DNA of 64,000 nt from positions 1-64,000 of the forward strand of contig NZ_NMVP01000005.1 of the NCBI RefSeq assembly GCF_002250705.1. Reading direction: 5' to 3'. This DNA comes from Enemella evansiae. Its GTDB lineage: Bacteria; Actinomycetota; Actinomycetes; Propionibacteriales; Propionibacteriaceae. The position numbers and the translations under genes are program-made. A model generated the notes under the pieces. That model saw only the letters and a list, made by a program, of their open reading frames with translations. It made no database searches and was not told where the DNA came from. Below, piece after piece: positions 41,419 to 49,362 of this stretch (positions within the stretch are counted from its first letter, which is position 1; each line of letters opens with the position of its first letter).

Positions 41419-42361
41419 CGCGGAGCCCGGCGAAGATGTCGGTCGCCCCGGCCGGCAACGCCTCCCCGCCGGCGTGCACGAACCACTCGTTGGCCCAGGC
41501 CTGCGGGTAGGTCTCGGCCATCTGGAAGAACGGGCTGTCGAAGGAGATCTGGGTGCGGTGGGCACGGAACGCATCCAGCTTGCGGTCGACCAGCTCGGGT
41601 GCGGACACGGTGAGCGCGATCTGGTCGTCGGGACGGACCATCGGCGGCATCGGCCCCTCGGGATCCATCCCGCCCCAGGACTCGGTGTCCCCGGCGGCCC
41701 GCATCTGGCGCAGCCCCTCGCGCATCCAGGACTCGCTCATCGTGGTCCACAGGATGCGGCGCACCTGCCATGCCTCACCGAGGTCGGGACGGTACGCCGG
41801 GATCGCGGCGAGCTGGGCGGCGTACATGGCCACCCGATGGGCCTGGATGTGGTCGGGGTGACCATAGTTGCCGTAGTCGTCGTAGGTGATCAGCACCTCG
41901 GGCCGGCGGTCCCGGATCACCGGCACCAGATCGGTCGCCGCCTCGCGCAGATCGGCGCGCCAGAAGGCCTCGTCGTGCACCAGATCCACCGGCACCACCC
42001 GACCCTGGTCGTCGGTCGCCATCCCGGAGTCGCGGTATTTGCCGTCGTGGCCCAGCCGCAGGCTGTCGGTGACCCCGAGGGCGCCGAGGGCGGCGTTCAG
42101 CTCACCGATCCGGTATTCCCCCAGGCCACCGTCCCGGTCGGCGCCCAGATGTTTGAGGTCGTCGACGACGATCTCGCCCTCCTCGCCGAGGGTGCAGGTG
42201 ACCAGCGTCACCTGGGCGCCGTCGGCGACCGCCCGGGCCATCGTGACGCCGGTCGTGGTGACCTCGTCGTCGGGATGGGCGTGGACGAGCAGCAGCCGGT
42301 GCGGTTCGGGGCGCTCGGTGGTCGCGGTGTCCTCGGTGGTCGCGGTTTCGGGTGCCAGCAC
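41411..42361 (-). CDS. mshB: N-acetyl-1-D-myo-inositol-2-amino-2-deoxy-glucopyranoside deacetylase
   Basis: A 316-residue PIG-L type zinc deacetylase of mycothiol synthesis. LLLVHAHPDDEVTTTGVTMARA (residues about 25-46) has the metal-binding HPDD; TLGEEGEI, YRIGELNAALGALGVTDSLRLG, DSGMA and GHPDHIQAH match MshB. Mca is a close paralogue, but the RIGEL and DSGM context favours MshB. The GTG at 42361 is fixed by TAGGGT 7 nt upstream. It overlaps the flavin reductase gene by 8 nt. Confidence 0.86.
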   Translation of the reverse strand: MLAPETATTEDTATTERPEPHRLLLVHAHPDDEVTTTGVTMARAVADGAQVTLVTCTLGEEGEIVVDDLKHLGADRDGGLGEYRIGELNAALGALGVTDSLRLGHDGKYRDSGMATDDQGRVVPVDLVHDEAFWRADLREAATDLVPVIRDRRPEVLITYDDYGNYGHPDHIQAHRVAMYAAQLAAIPAYRPDLGEAWQVRRILWTTMSESWMREGLRQMRAAGDTESWGGMDPEGPMPPMVRPDDQIALTVSAPELVDRKLDAFRAHRTQISFDSPFFQMAETYPQAWANEWFVHAGGEALPAGATDIFAGLRDE

Positions 42362-42374
42362 GGCCCCCACCCTA
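42362..42374 (-). promoter_or_regulatory. Leaderless-type -10 box of mshB
   Basis: TAGGGT (42374-42369), 7 nt (GGGGGCC), then GTG 42361. The same 13 bases precede dapE. Confidence 0.6.
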
Positions 42375-42378
42375 TCGA

Positions 42379-43218
42379 TCAGATCCACAGCAGGGTCCGG
42401 CCGATGGTCTCCCGGGCGGCGATCGCGGCGTGCGCCGCCGTGGCCTGGTCCAGGGCGAAGGTCTGTCCGACGCAGGGCACGGCGGTACCGTCGGCGACCG
42501 CGTGCAGGGCCGCGGCGTTCAGTTGGTCCCAGTCGAGCCGTGGATCGCCGGTGATCTCCAGCAGCGAGGTGCTGGTGATGTCGCCCCGCTGGGGGCCGGA
42601 GTCCTGCGCGAATGCCCCGTCGGCGGCGCCGAAGCCGAGGTACCGCCCGCCGGGTGCGACGGCCGCCAGGGCCGCGGCACCGTAGCGGCCGCCGGCGCCG
42701 TCGATGACGACCTCCGGGCGGGTGGGCAGGGCCGCGGTCCATTCCGGCTCGGTGTAGTCGACCGAGACGTCCGGGCCGAGCCGGGTGAGCAGCTCCTGCT
42801 TGCGTTGCGAGGCCGCGGTGAACACGGTGGCACCGGCGGCCCGCAGCAACTGCACGAGCAGCACCCCCACACCGCCGCCGGCCGCGGTGACCAGCACCGT
42901 TTCCCCGGGTCGCACGGCGGCACTGCGCAGCAGGGCCTGCGCGGTCTGCCCGTCGTGCACGATCGCGGTCGCGGTGACCAGGTCGACCCCGGCACCCACA
43001 GCCACGATCTCACCGCCGACGGCGCCACCGGGAACGTAGGGCAGGGTCAGATCGAAGAAGTCCTGCCCCCAGCCGGCCCGCAGCTGGGTGTCGAGGTACA
43101 TGACGTCGGCGTACCGGGTGCGGATCAGCACCTCACCCGGTCGGGGTGCGACGTCTTCGATCTCGGTCGGGGTCAGGACCTGGGGTCCGCCGAACTGCTG
43201 CACGGTGATTGCTCGCAT
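42379..43218 (-). CDS. Zinc-type alcohol dehydrogenase/quinone oxidoreductase, internally shortened
   Basis: A 279-residue MDR-family protein. MRAITVQQFGGPQVL...GEVLIRTRYADVMYLDTQLRAGWG...PYVPGGAVGGEIVAVGAGVD covers the start of the GroES-like domain; VTAAGGGVGVLLVQLLRAAGATVFTAA is the NADPH-binding Rossmann motif. Relatives are about 320 residues and have a stretch of about 40 residues (GRRVVA...GGYAE...VPVPDGL) between GAGVD and the HDGQTA segment; here GAGVD joins directly to LVTATAIVHDGQTA. An in-frame deletion of the GroES end is therefore likely, and activity is doubtful. A MerR-type promoter precedes the ATG. Confidence 0.78.
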   Translation of the reverse strand: MRAITVQQFGGPQVLTPTEIEDVAPRPGEVLIRTRYADVMYLDTQLRAGWGQDFFDLTLPYVPGGAVGGEIVAVGAGVDLVTATAIVHDGQTAQALLRSAAVRPGETVLVTAAGGGVGVLLVQLLRAAGATVFTAASQRKQELLTRLGPDVSVDYTEPEWTAALPTRPEVVIDGAGGRYGAAALAAVAPGGRYLGFGAADGAFAQDSGPQRGDITSTSLLEITGDPRLDWDQLNAAALHAVADGTAVPCVGQTFALDQATAAHAAIAARETIGRTLLWI

Positions 43219-43255
43219 GCTGCGAAGCTAGAACTTCAAGTTACCTTGAAGTCAA
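43219..43255 (-). promoter_or_regulatory. MerR-type promoter with 19-bp spacer and palindromic operator
   Basis: On the minus strand: -35 TTGACT (43255-43250), a 19-bp spacer, -10 TAGCTT (43230-43225), then 6 nt to the ATG at 43218. The spacer contains most of the palindrome ACTTCAAG-GTAA-CTTGAAGT (43252-43233), which resembles a SoxR/MerR box. A MerR-type activator acting in trans is inferred; none is encoded in the window. Confidence 0.7.
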
Positions 43256-43275
43256 CCGGCGCTGCGGCGTACGCC

Positions 43276-44943
43276 TCACTTGACCCGGATGCTGCTCAGA
43301 TCGAGGGTGCCGAACAGGGTCACCTTCACATCGGTGACCCGGTTCGACCAGCCGACCGGGGTGCTGGCGTACCACAGCGGCACCGAGGGCGGATCCTGGG
43401 CGAGCAGTTGCTCGGCCCTGCGGTACGCCTCATTGGCCGCGGCCTGCGAGGTGGCACCGGCCGCCTGGGTGACCAGCTGGTCGTAGCTGCCGTTGCTGTA
43501 TCGGCCGACGTTGTGCCAGGCATCGGAGCGGTAGCGGCTCAGGTAGGGCTCGGGGGTCAGGTAGCCGGACAGGTCGTCGACCCCGACCATGCCGGTGGCC
43601 CGGCCGCTGCCCGCGGCGCCGAGGACCGCCGCCTGGTTCGGCAGCAGCCGCACCTGGCAGTCCAGATCGAGGGAGTTGGTGAGCTGGTTGCACAGCGCGT
43701 CGGCCCACTGCTTGTTGCCGCCGGCCGCGCTCACGGTGATCACGAACTCACCGGAGTAACCACCGGCCGCGGCATAGAGATCGCGCGCGGCGACCGGATC
43801 ATAGGCACACATGTCGGCGCAGGCGTCGGTGCGATAACCGGGCACCACCGGGGAGACCCAGCTGGTCGCCGGCGCCCGGGTGTTGTTGAACACCTGCCCG
43901 GCCAGCGCCTGCCGGTCGATACCCATCGAGATCGCCCGCCGCAGCCGCGGATCGGCCAGCTGCCGATCACCCGCGGCGAAGCTGAGCTGCTGCACCGCGC
44001 GGGTGTCGCGCAGCGCGAAGCGGTTCTCCAGGTCCTTCTGCCACTGGTCGTCGATCAACTGATCGGTGGGGATCACGTCGGTGAAGTCGAGCCGGTTGGC
44101 GACCACGTCGTTGTACGCCTTGGACAGGTTGTAGTCCTTGGCGGTGTCGTCGTACATCCGCACGGTGACCTTGCGGATCTGGGCCGGGTAGCGGCCGGTG
44201 TAGCCGTCGAAGCGCTCCAGCGCGATCTCGCTGGTGGTGTTGCTGGCGATCTTGAACGGACCGGCACCCACCGGCAGCTTGCCGAAGGAGTCCTTGCCGT
44301 CGTCCTCGGCGAAGAAGGCGTCCGGCAGCGGCGCGAACACCGGGTGGCTGACCCGGGCCGCGAAGTCGGTCAGCGGCTTGGTTGTGCGCACGGTGAAGGT
44401 GTAGTCATCGAGCACCTTCAACCCGCTCATCGCGGTCGGTCGGCCGTCCTTGGAGCAGGCGGCGCCCGGTACGCAGGCGAGCTGGTCGGCGCCCTCGATC
44501 GGGGCGAAGAAGCTCTGCCCCGCCATCTTGTTCGGGCCGTACGCCGCCCAGTTCCAGGCGGAGACGACGTTGCGGGCCTTGACCTCGGTGCCGTCGTGGA
44601 AGAGCCGGCCCCTGGCCAGTCGCACGGTGAAGGTCTGCGAGTCGGTGGTGTCCACCGATTCCGCCAGGTCGGGTTCGATCGCCCCGGTGTCGCTGTTCGC
44701 GCGATAGAGCCGGGAGGTCAGCGGATCCATGATCCGCAGCCCGCAGCTGTCCAGGGTGTTCGCGGGGAGCAGGGGTTGGGCGGGGGTGCAGCCGCGGATC
44801 GTGATGTCGCCGCTCACCCTGGCGCCGCCACCGCCCGCCGCGGCGCTCGCGGGCGCCTGCGGATCCGCCGGCGGAGCCGGCTCCGGCGTACAACCCACCA
44901 GCAGCAGTACACCCGCCAGTACGCCGAGCAGCAGCCGAACCAT
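43276..44943 (-). CDS. Oligopeptide ABC transporter substrate-binding lipoprotein (second copy)
   Basis: A 555-residue family 5 solute-binding protein. The signal peptide ends in the lipobox LLLVGC (Cys18), so it is a lipoprotein on the outer face of the membrane. SBP_bac_5 signatures include LRIMDPLTSRLYR, DLAESVDTTDSQTFTVRLARGRLFHDGTEVKARNVVSAWN and RRAISMGIDRQALAGQVFNNTRAPATSWVSPVV. It is clearly paralogous to the protein at 49363 (both have RGCTP-QPLIPAN and end GTLD-SSI). GGAGGAGGG precedes the ATG. It is separated from oppF by a repeat region, so it has its own promoter. Confidence 0.9.
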   Translation of the reverse strand: MVRLLLGVLAGVLLLVGCTPEPAPPADPQAPASAAAGGGGARVSGDITIRGCTPAQPLLPANTLDSCGLRIMDPLTSRLYRANSDTGAIEPDLAESVDTTDSQTFTVRLARGRLFHDGTEVKARNVVSAWNWAAYGPNKMAGQSFFAPIEGADQLACVPGAACSKDGRPTAMSGLKVLDDYTFTVRTTKPLTDFAARVSHPVFAPLPDAFFAEDDGKDSFGKLPVGAGPFKIASNTTSEIALERFDGYTGRYPAQIRKVTVRMYDDTAKDYNLSKAYNDVVANRLDFTDVIPTDQLIDDQWQKDLENRFALRDTRAVQQLSFAAGDRQLADPRLRRAISMGIDRQALAGQVFNNTRAPATSWVSPVVPGYRTDACADMCAYDPVAARDLYAAAGGYSGEFVITVSAAGGNKQWADALCNQLTNSLDLDCQVRLLPNQAAVLGAAGSGRATGMVGVDDLSGYLTPEPYLSRYRSDAWHNVGRYSNGSYDQLVTQAAGATSQAAANEAYRRAEQLLAQDPPSVPLWYASTPVGWSNRVTDVKVTLFGTLDLSSIRVK

Positions 44944-44997
44944 CACCCTCCTCCGTTCGCGGGTCGATGCTAGCGGAGAAGCCCAACGATCCCCGAT

Positions 44998-45190
44998 TCG
45001 GGAACGCTCATCGAGTAGCCCTGCGGTGCCGCAGCGAAGCAAGGCAGCGCAGGGCATGTCGAGACGAGTCCCCCCAGACGATGGCTGAGCGAGGGAGGAA
45101 CGACCGAGTCGAAGCCACCGCGCCTCATCTCGACACGCGACCCATGGCTCCGCTTCGCTGCGCCTGGCTCGCTACTCGATGAGCGTTGGG
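44998..45190. repeat. REP-like repeat cluster upstream of oppF end
   Basis: A plus-orientation copy (GCTCATCGAGTAGCC...GGGCATGTCGAGACGAG, 45008-45067), a GGCTGAGCGAGG...GAGTCGAAGCC copy (about 45083-45118) and a reversed copy (CCTCATCTCGACACGCG...GCTACTCGATGAGCG, 45123-45185). No gene is present in this 249-bp gap. Confidence 0.8.
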
Positions 45191-45192
45191 AA

Positions 45193-46260
45193 CTAACGCA
45201 ATCCTTCCTGGGCCAGCACATCCCGCGGCTGGGCGAAGTGGCAGGCCGAGGCGTGCTCGCTGGCCCCGTCGGGACGCAGCTCGAGGATCGGCTCCTCCAC
45301 CGTGCAGCGCTCCTGCGCCTTCCAGCAGCGGGTGTGGAAGCGGCAGCCGGTCGGCGGATTGGCCGGGCTCGGCACGTCACCGGTGAGCACGATCTGGTTC
45401 TTGGCCTCGCGCAGCGTCGGATCCGGTACCGGCACCGCGGACAGCAGTGCCTGGGTGTAGGGGTGCGTGGGATGGGAATAGATCTGGTCCTCATCACCGA
45501 TCTCGACGAGCTTGCCCAGATACATCACCCCGACCCGGTCGGAGATGTGGCGCACCACCGACAGGTCATGGGCGATGAAGATGTAGGCCAGCCCCAGCTC
45601 GTCCTGCAGCTTCTCCATCAGGTTGACCACCTGCGCCTGCACCGACACGTCCAGCGCCGAGACCGGCTCGTCGCAGATCAGCACCTTCGGGTTCAGCGCG
45701 ATGCCGCGGGCGATCCCGACGCGCTGCCGCTGGCCGCCGGAGAACTGGTGCGGGTAGCGGTTGATGTGTTCGGGGTTCAGCCCGACCATCTCCAGCAGCT
45801 CCTGCACCCGCTTGCGCCGGCCACCCTTGGGCACCGCGTCGGGGTGGATGTCATAGGCCTCCCCGATGATGTCGCCGACGGTCTTGCGCGGGTTCAGCGA
45901 GGTGTAGGGGTCCTGGAAGACGATCTGGATGTCGCGCCGCAGTCGGCGCATCGCGGCACCGGACTGGGCGTACATGTCGACGCCCTCGAAATAGGTCTTG
46001 CCCTCGGTCGGATCCTCCAGTCGCATCAGCAACCGGCCGAGGGTGGACTTGCCACACCCGGACTCCCCCACGATGCCGAGAGTCTCACCCTTGTAGAGAT
46101 CCAGGGAGACACCGTCGACCGCCTTGACGTGACCGACGGTACGCTGCAGCACCCCCTTCTTGATCGGGTAGTGCTTCTTCAGCCCCTCGGCGGAGAGGAT
46201 CACCTCACGGGTCGGCGCCACCGCGGTCGAGCCACCGGAGGACGGCTGGGTCTCGGTCAT
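45193..46260 (-). CDS. oppF: Oligopeptide ABC transporter ATP-binding protein OppF
   Basis: A 355-residue ABC ATPase. The Walker A is GESGCGKST (about residues 65-73), the Q-loop [10 protein letters not shown], the signature SGGQRQRV, Walker B LICDEP and the switch His in IAHDLSVV. The C-terminal oligopeptide domain [21 protein letters not shown] contains Cys residues seen in OppD/F family members that bind a 4Fe-4S cluster. The ATG at 46260 overlaps the oppD stop by 4 nt. It is the last gene of the operon oppA-B-C-D-F. Confidence 0.93.
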   Translation of the reverse strand: MTETQPSSGGSTAVAPTREVILSAEGLKKHYPIKKGVLQRTVGHVKAVDGVSLDLYKGETLGIVGESGCGKSTLGRLLMRLEDPTEGKTYFEGVDMYAQSGAAMRRLRRDIQIVFQDPYTSLNPRKTVGDIIGEAYDIHPDAVPKGGRRKRVQELLEMVGLNPEHINRYPHQFSGGQRQRVGIARGIALNPKVLICDEPVSALDVSVQAQVVNLMEKLQDELGLAYIFIAHDLSVVRHISDRVGVMYLGKLVEIGDEDQIYSHPTHPYTQALLSAVPVPDPTLREAKNQIVLTGDVPSPANPPTGCRFHTRCWKAQERCTVEEPILELRPDGASEHASACHFAQPRDVLAQEGLR

Positions 46261-47351
46261 CGCAACTCCTTGATCTGTTCGGGTTCGGCACCCTCGACGA
46301 CCTGGTGGGCGTAGTGGCAGGCACTGGCCCGGTTGTGGCCGAGCTCCACCAGTTGCGGCGGGGCACCGGTGCGGCAGATGTCGGTGGCGAACCGGCAACG
46401 CGGGTTGAACGCGCAGCCGTCGGGGATCCGCAGCAGGTTCGGCGGCAGGCCGCCGATCGCGGACAGCGTCTGCCCCTTCTGGTCCAGCCGCGGGATCGAT
46501 TCCAGCAATCCCTTGGTGTAAGGGTGTCCCGGCCGGGCGTACAGATCGAAGACATCGGCGGTCTCGACCAGCCGGCCGGCGTACATCACCGCGATCCGGT
46601 CGGCGACGTCGGCGACCACACCGAGGTCGTGGGTGATCAGGATCAGACCCATCTTGCGCTCGACCTGCAGTTCCTTGAGCAGCGACATGATCTGCGCCTG
46701 CACGGTGACATCGAGCGCGGTGGTCGGCTCGTCGGCGATCAGCACCGCCGGGTCGAGCGCGATCGCCATCGCGATCATGATCCGCTGCCGCATGCCGCCG
46801 GAGAACTGGTGCGGGTAGGCCCGCACCCGCTCCCGGGCGGCCGGGATGTTCACCTGCTCCATCAATCGGACGGCCTGTTTCCAGGCATCCGACTTGTTGG
46901 TGCCGCGGTGCTGGCGGAACATCTCCGCGATCTGCCAGCCCACCGGGAAGACCGGGTTCAGCGAGGACAGCGCGTCCTGGAAGATCATCGAGATCTCCGG
47001 GCCGCGGACCTGCTGCATGTCCTTCTCCTTGAGCTTCAGCAGATCGGTACCGCAGTAGCGGACCTGCCCGCCGGTGACGTAACCCGGCGGGGTGTCCAGG
47101 ATGCCCATCACCGCCTGCGCGGTGACCGACTTGCCGGAACCGGATTCGCCCAGGATGGCGAGGGTCTCCCCCTCGTCGAGGCTGAAGTTCACGCCGTTGA
47201 TCGCCTTGGCGACCCCGTCGCGGGTCCGGAACTCGACGTGCAGGTCCTCCACCTCGAGCAGTCGGCCGTTGATCGGCTGCCATCGCTGGCTGCGCTCGTC
47301 GATGCGCTCCACCTTGTGGGTGGAGTCCAGGGTTTCGCTGTTGCTGGCCAT
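46257..47351 (-). CDS. oppD: Oligopeptide ABC transporter ATP-binding protein OppD
   Basis: A 364-residue ABC ATPase. Walker [11 protein letters not shown]-loop [10 protein letters not shown], signature SGGMRQRI, Walker [12 protein letters not shown] and ITHDLGVV are present, and the C-terminal C(x)5C(x)7C motif [15 protein letters not shown] marks the OppD/F class. Residues 1-45 are an extension before the ATPase core. The ATG at 47351 lies 10 bp from the oppC stop. It forms the heterodimeric ATPase with OppF. Confidence 0.93.
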   Translation of the reverse strand: MASNSETLDSTHKVERIDERSQRWQPINGRLLEVEDLHVEFRTRDGVAKAINGVNFSLDEGETLAILGESGSGKSVTAQAVMGILDTPPGYVTGGQVRYCGTDLLKLKEKDMQQVRGPEISMIFQDALSSLNPVFPVGWQIAEMFRQHRGTNKSDAWKQAVRLMEQVNIPAARERVRAYPHQFSGGMRQRIMIAMAIALDPAVLIADEPTTALDVTVQAQIMSLLKELQVERKMGLILITHDLGVVADVADRIAVMYAGRLVETADVFDLYARPGHPYTKGLLESIPRLDQKGQTLSAIGGLPPNLLRIPDGCAFNPRCRFATDICRTGAPPQLVELGHNRASACHYAHQVVEGAEPEQIKELR

Positions 47352-47361
47352 GGGGCTCCTC

Positions 47362-48306
47362 TCAGCGCAGCTTCGGATCGAGGGCGTCCCGGATCGCCTC
47401 ACCCAGCAGGATGAACGCGAGCACGGTGATGGACAGGAACGCCGAGGGCACCAGCAGCATGTGCGGCGCGGCCGCGATGTAGCCGATACCGGAGGCCTCG
47501 GAGATGTCCACGCCCCAGGAGATCACCGGGGCCTGCAGGCCGATACCGAGGAACGACAGCGTCGCCTCGGTGGCGATGTAGGCGCCCAGGTTGATGGTGG
47601 CGACCACGACGGCCGGCGCGAACGCGTTCGGCAGCACGTGGCTGAAGATCAACCGGCTGGACCCGGCGCCGAGCGCCCGACCGGCCTGCACGTAATCGGT
47701 CGGGATCACCTGCAGCACCGAGGATCGCATCAATCGCGCGATCGTCGGCCAACCGAGCACGACGATGGCGGCCACCACCTTCAACACCACCACCATGTAG
47801 GGGGTGTTCAGCTTGTTCGGGAAGGTGTAGAGGATGATGATGCCGCCGAGCAGCAGCGGGATGGCGAAGAAGACATCGCCCAGCCGGGACAGGATGATGT
47901 CCACCCAGCCGCCGAAGTAGCCGGCGACGACACCGATCAGCGAACCCAGCAGCAACGTGCCCAGCGAGGCCAACAGGCCCACCAGGATCGAGGACCGGGC
48001 ACCGTAGACGGTGCGGGCGTACACATCGCAGCCCTGCAGGGTGTAGCCGAACAGGGTGCCGTTGGCACCCGGCTTCTTCAGCGAGTTGTTCAGGTCGCAG
48101 AAGTAGGGGTCGGCCTTGGTGAACAGCTGCGGCGCGATTGCCATCGCGACGATGAACACGATCAGCACCGCGGCGATCCAGAACATCGGGCTGCGGCGCA
48201 GCTCGAGCCAGGCATCGCCCCACAGCGAGCGGGTCTTCTCCTGCTTCGGCGACGGCGAGGGCTCGGGCGTCGGCGTGGTGTCGGTGGTCAGTTGTGTGTC
48301 AGCCAT
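47362..48306 (-). CDS. oppC: Oligopeptide ABC transporter permease OppC
   Basis: A 314-residue membrane permease. After an N-terminal cytoplasmic tail the first helix is at about 43-65; the BPD_transp_1 domain follows, with the conserved EAA loop RALGAGSSRLIFSHVLPNAFAPAVV. It ends LLGEAIRDALDPKLR, typical of the DppC/OppC type. The ATG overlaps the oppB stop by 8 nt. Confidence 0.92.
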   Translation of the reverse strand: MADTQLTTDTTPTPEPSPSPKQEKTRSLWGDAWLELRRSPMFWIAAVLIVFIVAMAIAPQLFTKADPYFCDLNNSLKKPGANGTLFGYTLQGCDVYARTVYGARSSILVGLLASLGTLLLGSLIGVVAGYFGGWVDIILSRLGDVFFAIPLLLGGIIILYTFPNKLNTPYMVVVLKVVAAIVVLGWPTIARLMRSSVLQVIPTDYVQAGRALGAGSSRLIFSHVLPNAFAPAVVVATINLGAYIATEATLSFLGIGLQAPVISWGVDISEASGIGYIAAAPHMLLVPSAFLSITVLAFILLGEAIRDALDPKLR

Positions 48307-49237
48307 GGCTGATCCTCGGGTCCAGGAATCCGTAGAGCACGTCCACGATCAGGTTGGCGAGCAGATAGACGAGCACCAGCACGGTCACCGCGCCGACCAC
48401 CGACACCCCGTCCTGCTGGGTGATCGAGCGGAAGATGAAGAAACCGATGCCGTTGACGTTGAAGATCCGCTCGGTGACGATCGCCCCGCCCATCAGCGCA
48501 CCCAGGTCGATACCGATCTGGGTGATCACCGGAACCAGCGAGTTGCGCAGCGTGTGTACGCCGACGGTGCGGTTGCGGGAGAGGCCCTTCGCCTTGGCGG
48601 TGCGCACATAGTCGGCGCGCAGGTTCTCCACCAGCGAGGTCCGGGTGAGCCGGGTGATGTAGGCGATCTGCAGGCTGGCCAGCACCATCGCCGGGAGCAC
48701 CAGGCTGTATATCAACTCTGGTGTTATCGGCCCGTTCTGCGCTGTCACAGGGAACCACTGCAGCTTGATGCCGAAGATCATCTGGTAGAGACCGCCGATC
48801 ACGAAGACCGGCATCGAGATCAGCAGCAGGGTCAGGATGGTGATCAGCACGTCGGGCAGCTTGCCCTTGGTGATGCCGGCGATCACACCGAGGGTGATGC
48901 CGATGACGATCTCCAGGATGATCGCCATGATCGCCAGGGTGAAGGTCGTCGGGAGCCGCTCGATCAGCTCCTGGCTGACCGGCTTGTTGTAGAAGTTGAT
49001 GCCGAGGTCGCCGCGCAGCAGCCGGCCCAGGAAGAGCGCGTACTGCACCAGCAGCGGCTTGTCGAGGTTGTAGTCGGCCTTGAACTTCTCGATGTACGCC
49101 GCATCGCACGGGCGCTCGCCGCAGCGGCCCTCCCAGGGCTCGCCGGGCAGGGCGTACACCAGCATGAAGATCAGGAAGGTCGAGCCGAGCAGCACCGGAA
49201 TCATCTGGAGCAGCCGGCGCAGGATGTAGGTGGCCAT
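48299..49237 (-). CDS. oppB: Oligopeptide ABC transporter permease OppB
   Basis: A 312-residue permease. The N-terminal helix FRxLQMIPVLLGSTFLIFMLVYALPG is typical of OppB/DppB, as is the EAA loop RTAKAKGLSRNRTVGVHTLRNSLVPVITQIG and the ending YGFLDPRI. It lies 125 bp downstream of oppA, with a strong hairpin between, which should lower expression relative to the binding protein. Confidence 0.93.
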   Translation of the reverse strand: MATYILRRLLQMIPVLLGSTFLIFMLVYALPGEPWEGRCGERPCDAAYIEKFKADYNLDKPLLVQYALFLGRLLRGDLGINFYNKPVSQELIERLPTTFTLAIMAIILEIVIGITLGVIAGITKGKLPDVLITILTLLLISMPVFVIGGLYQMIFGIKLQWFPVTAQNGPITPELIYSLVLPAMVLASLQIAYITRLTRTSLVENLRADYVRTAKAKGLSRNRTVGVHTLRNSLVPVITQIGIDLGALMGGAIVTERIFNVNGIGFFIFRSITQQDGVSVVGAVTVLVLVYLLANLIVDVLYGFLDPRISHG

Positions 49238-49309
49238 GCCGTCCTCCTTTCCACGGCCGCAGCATCACTGCAGACGGCCAGGGCGGGTGAGTGGGGTCGT
49301 CCGGACGCG

Positions 49310-49347
49310 GCCTCGGCCCGCCGGCTGGAGGGCCGGCGGGCCGAGGC
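49310..49347 (-). terminator. Attenuator hairpin between oppA and oppB
   Basis: A perfect 16-bp inverted repeat, 49310-49325 and 49332-49347 (GCCTCGGCCCGCCGGC and complement), with a 6-nt loop. It is 15 bp after the oppA stop. There is no long T-run, so partial read-through is plausible. Confidence 0.7.
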
Positions 49348-49362
49348 TCGGTCAGGAGCGAA

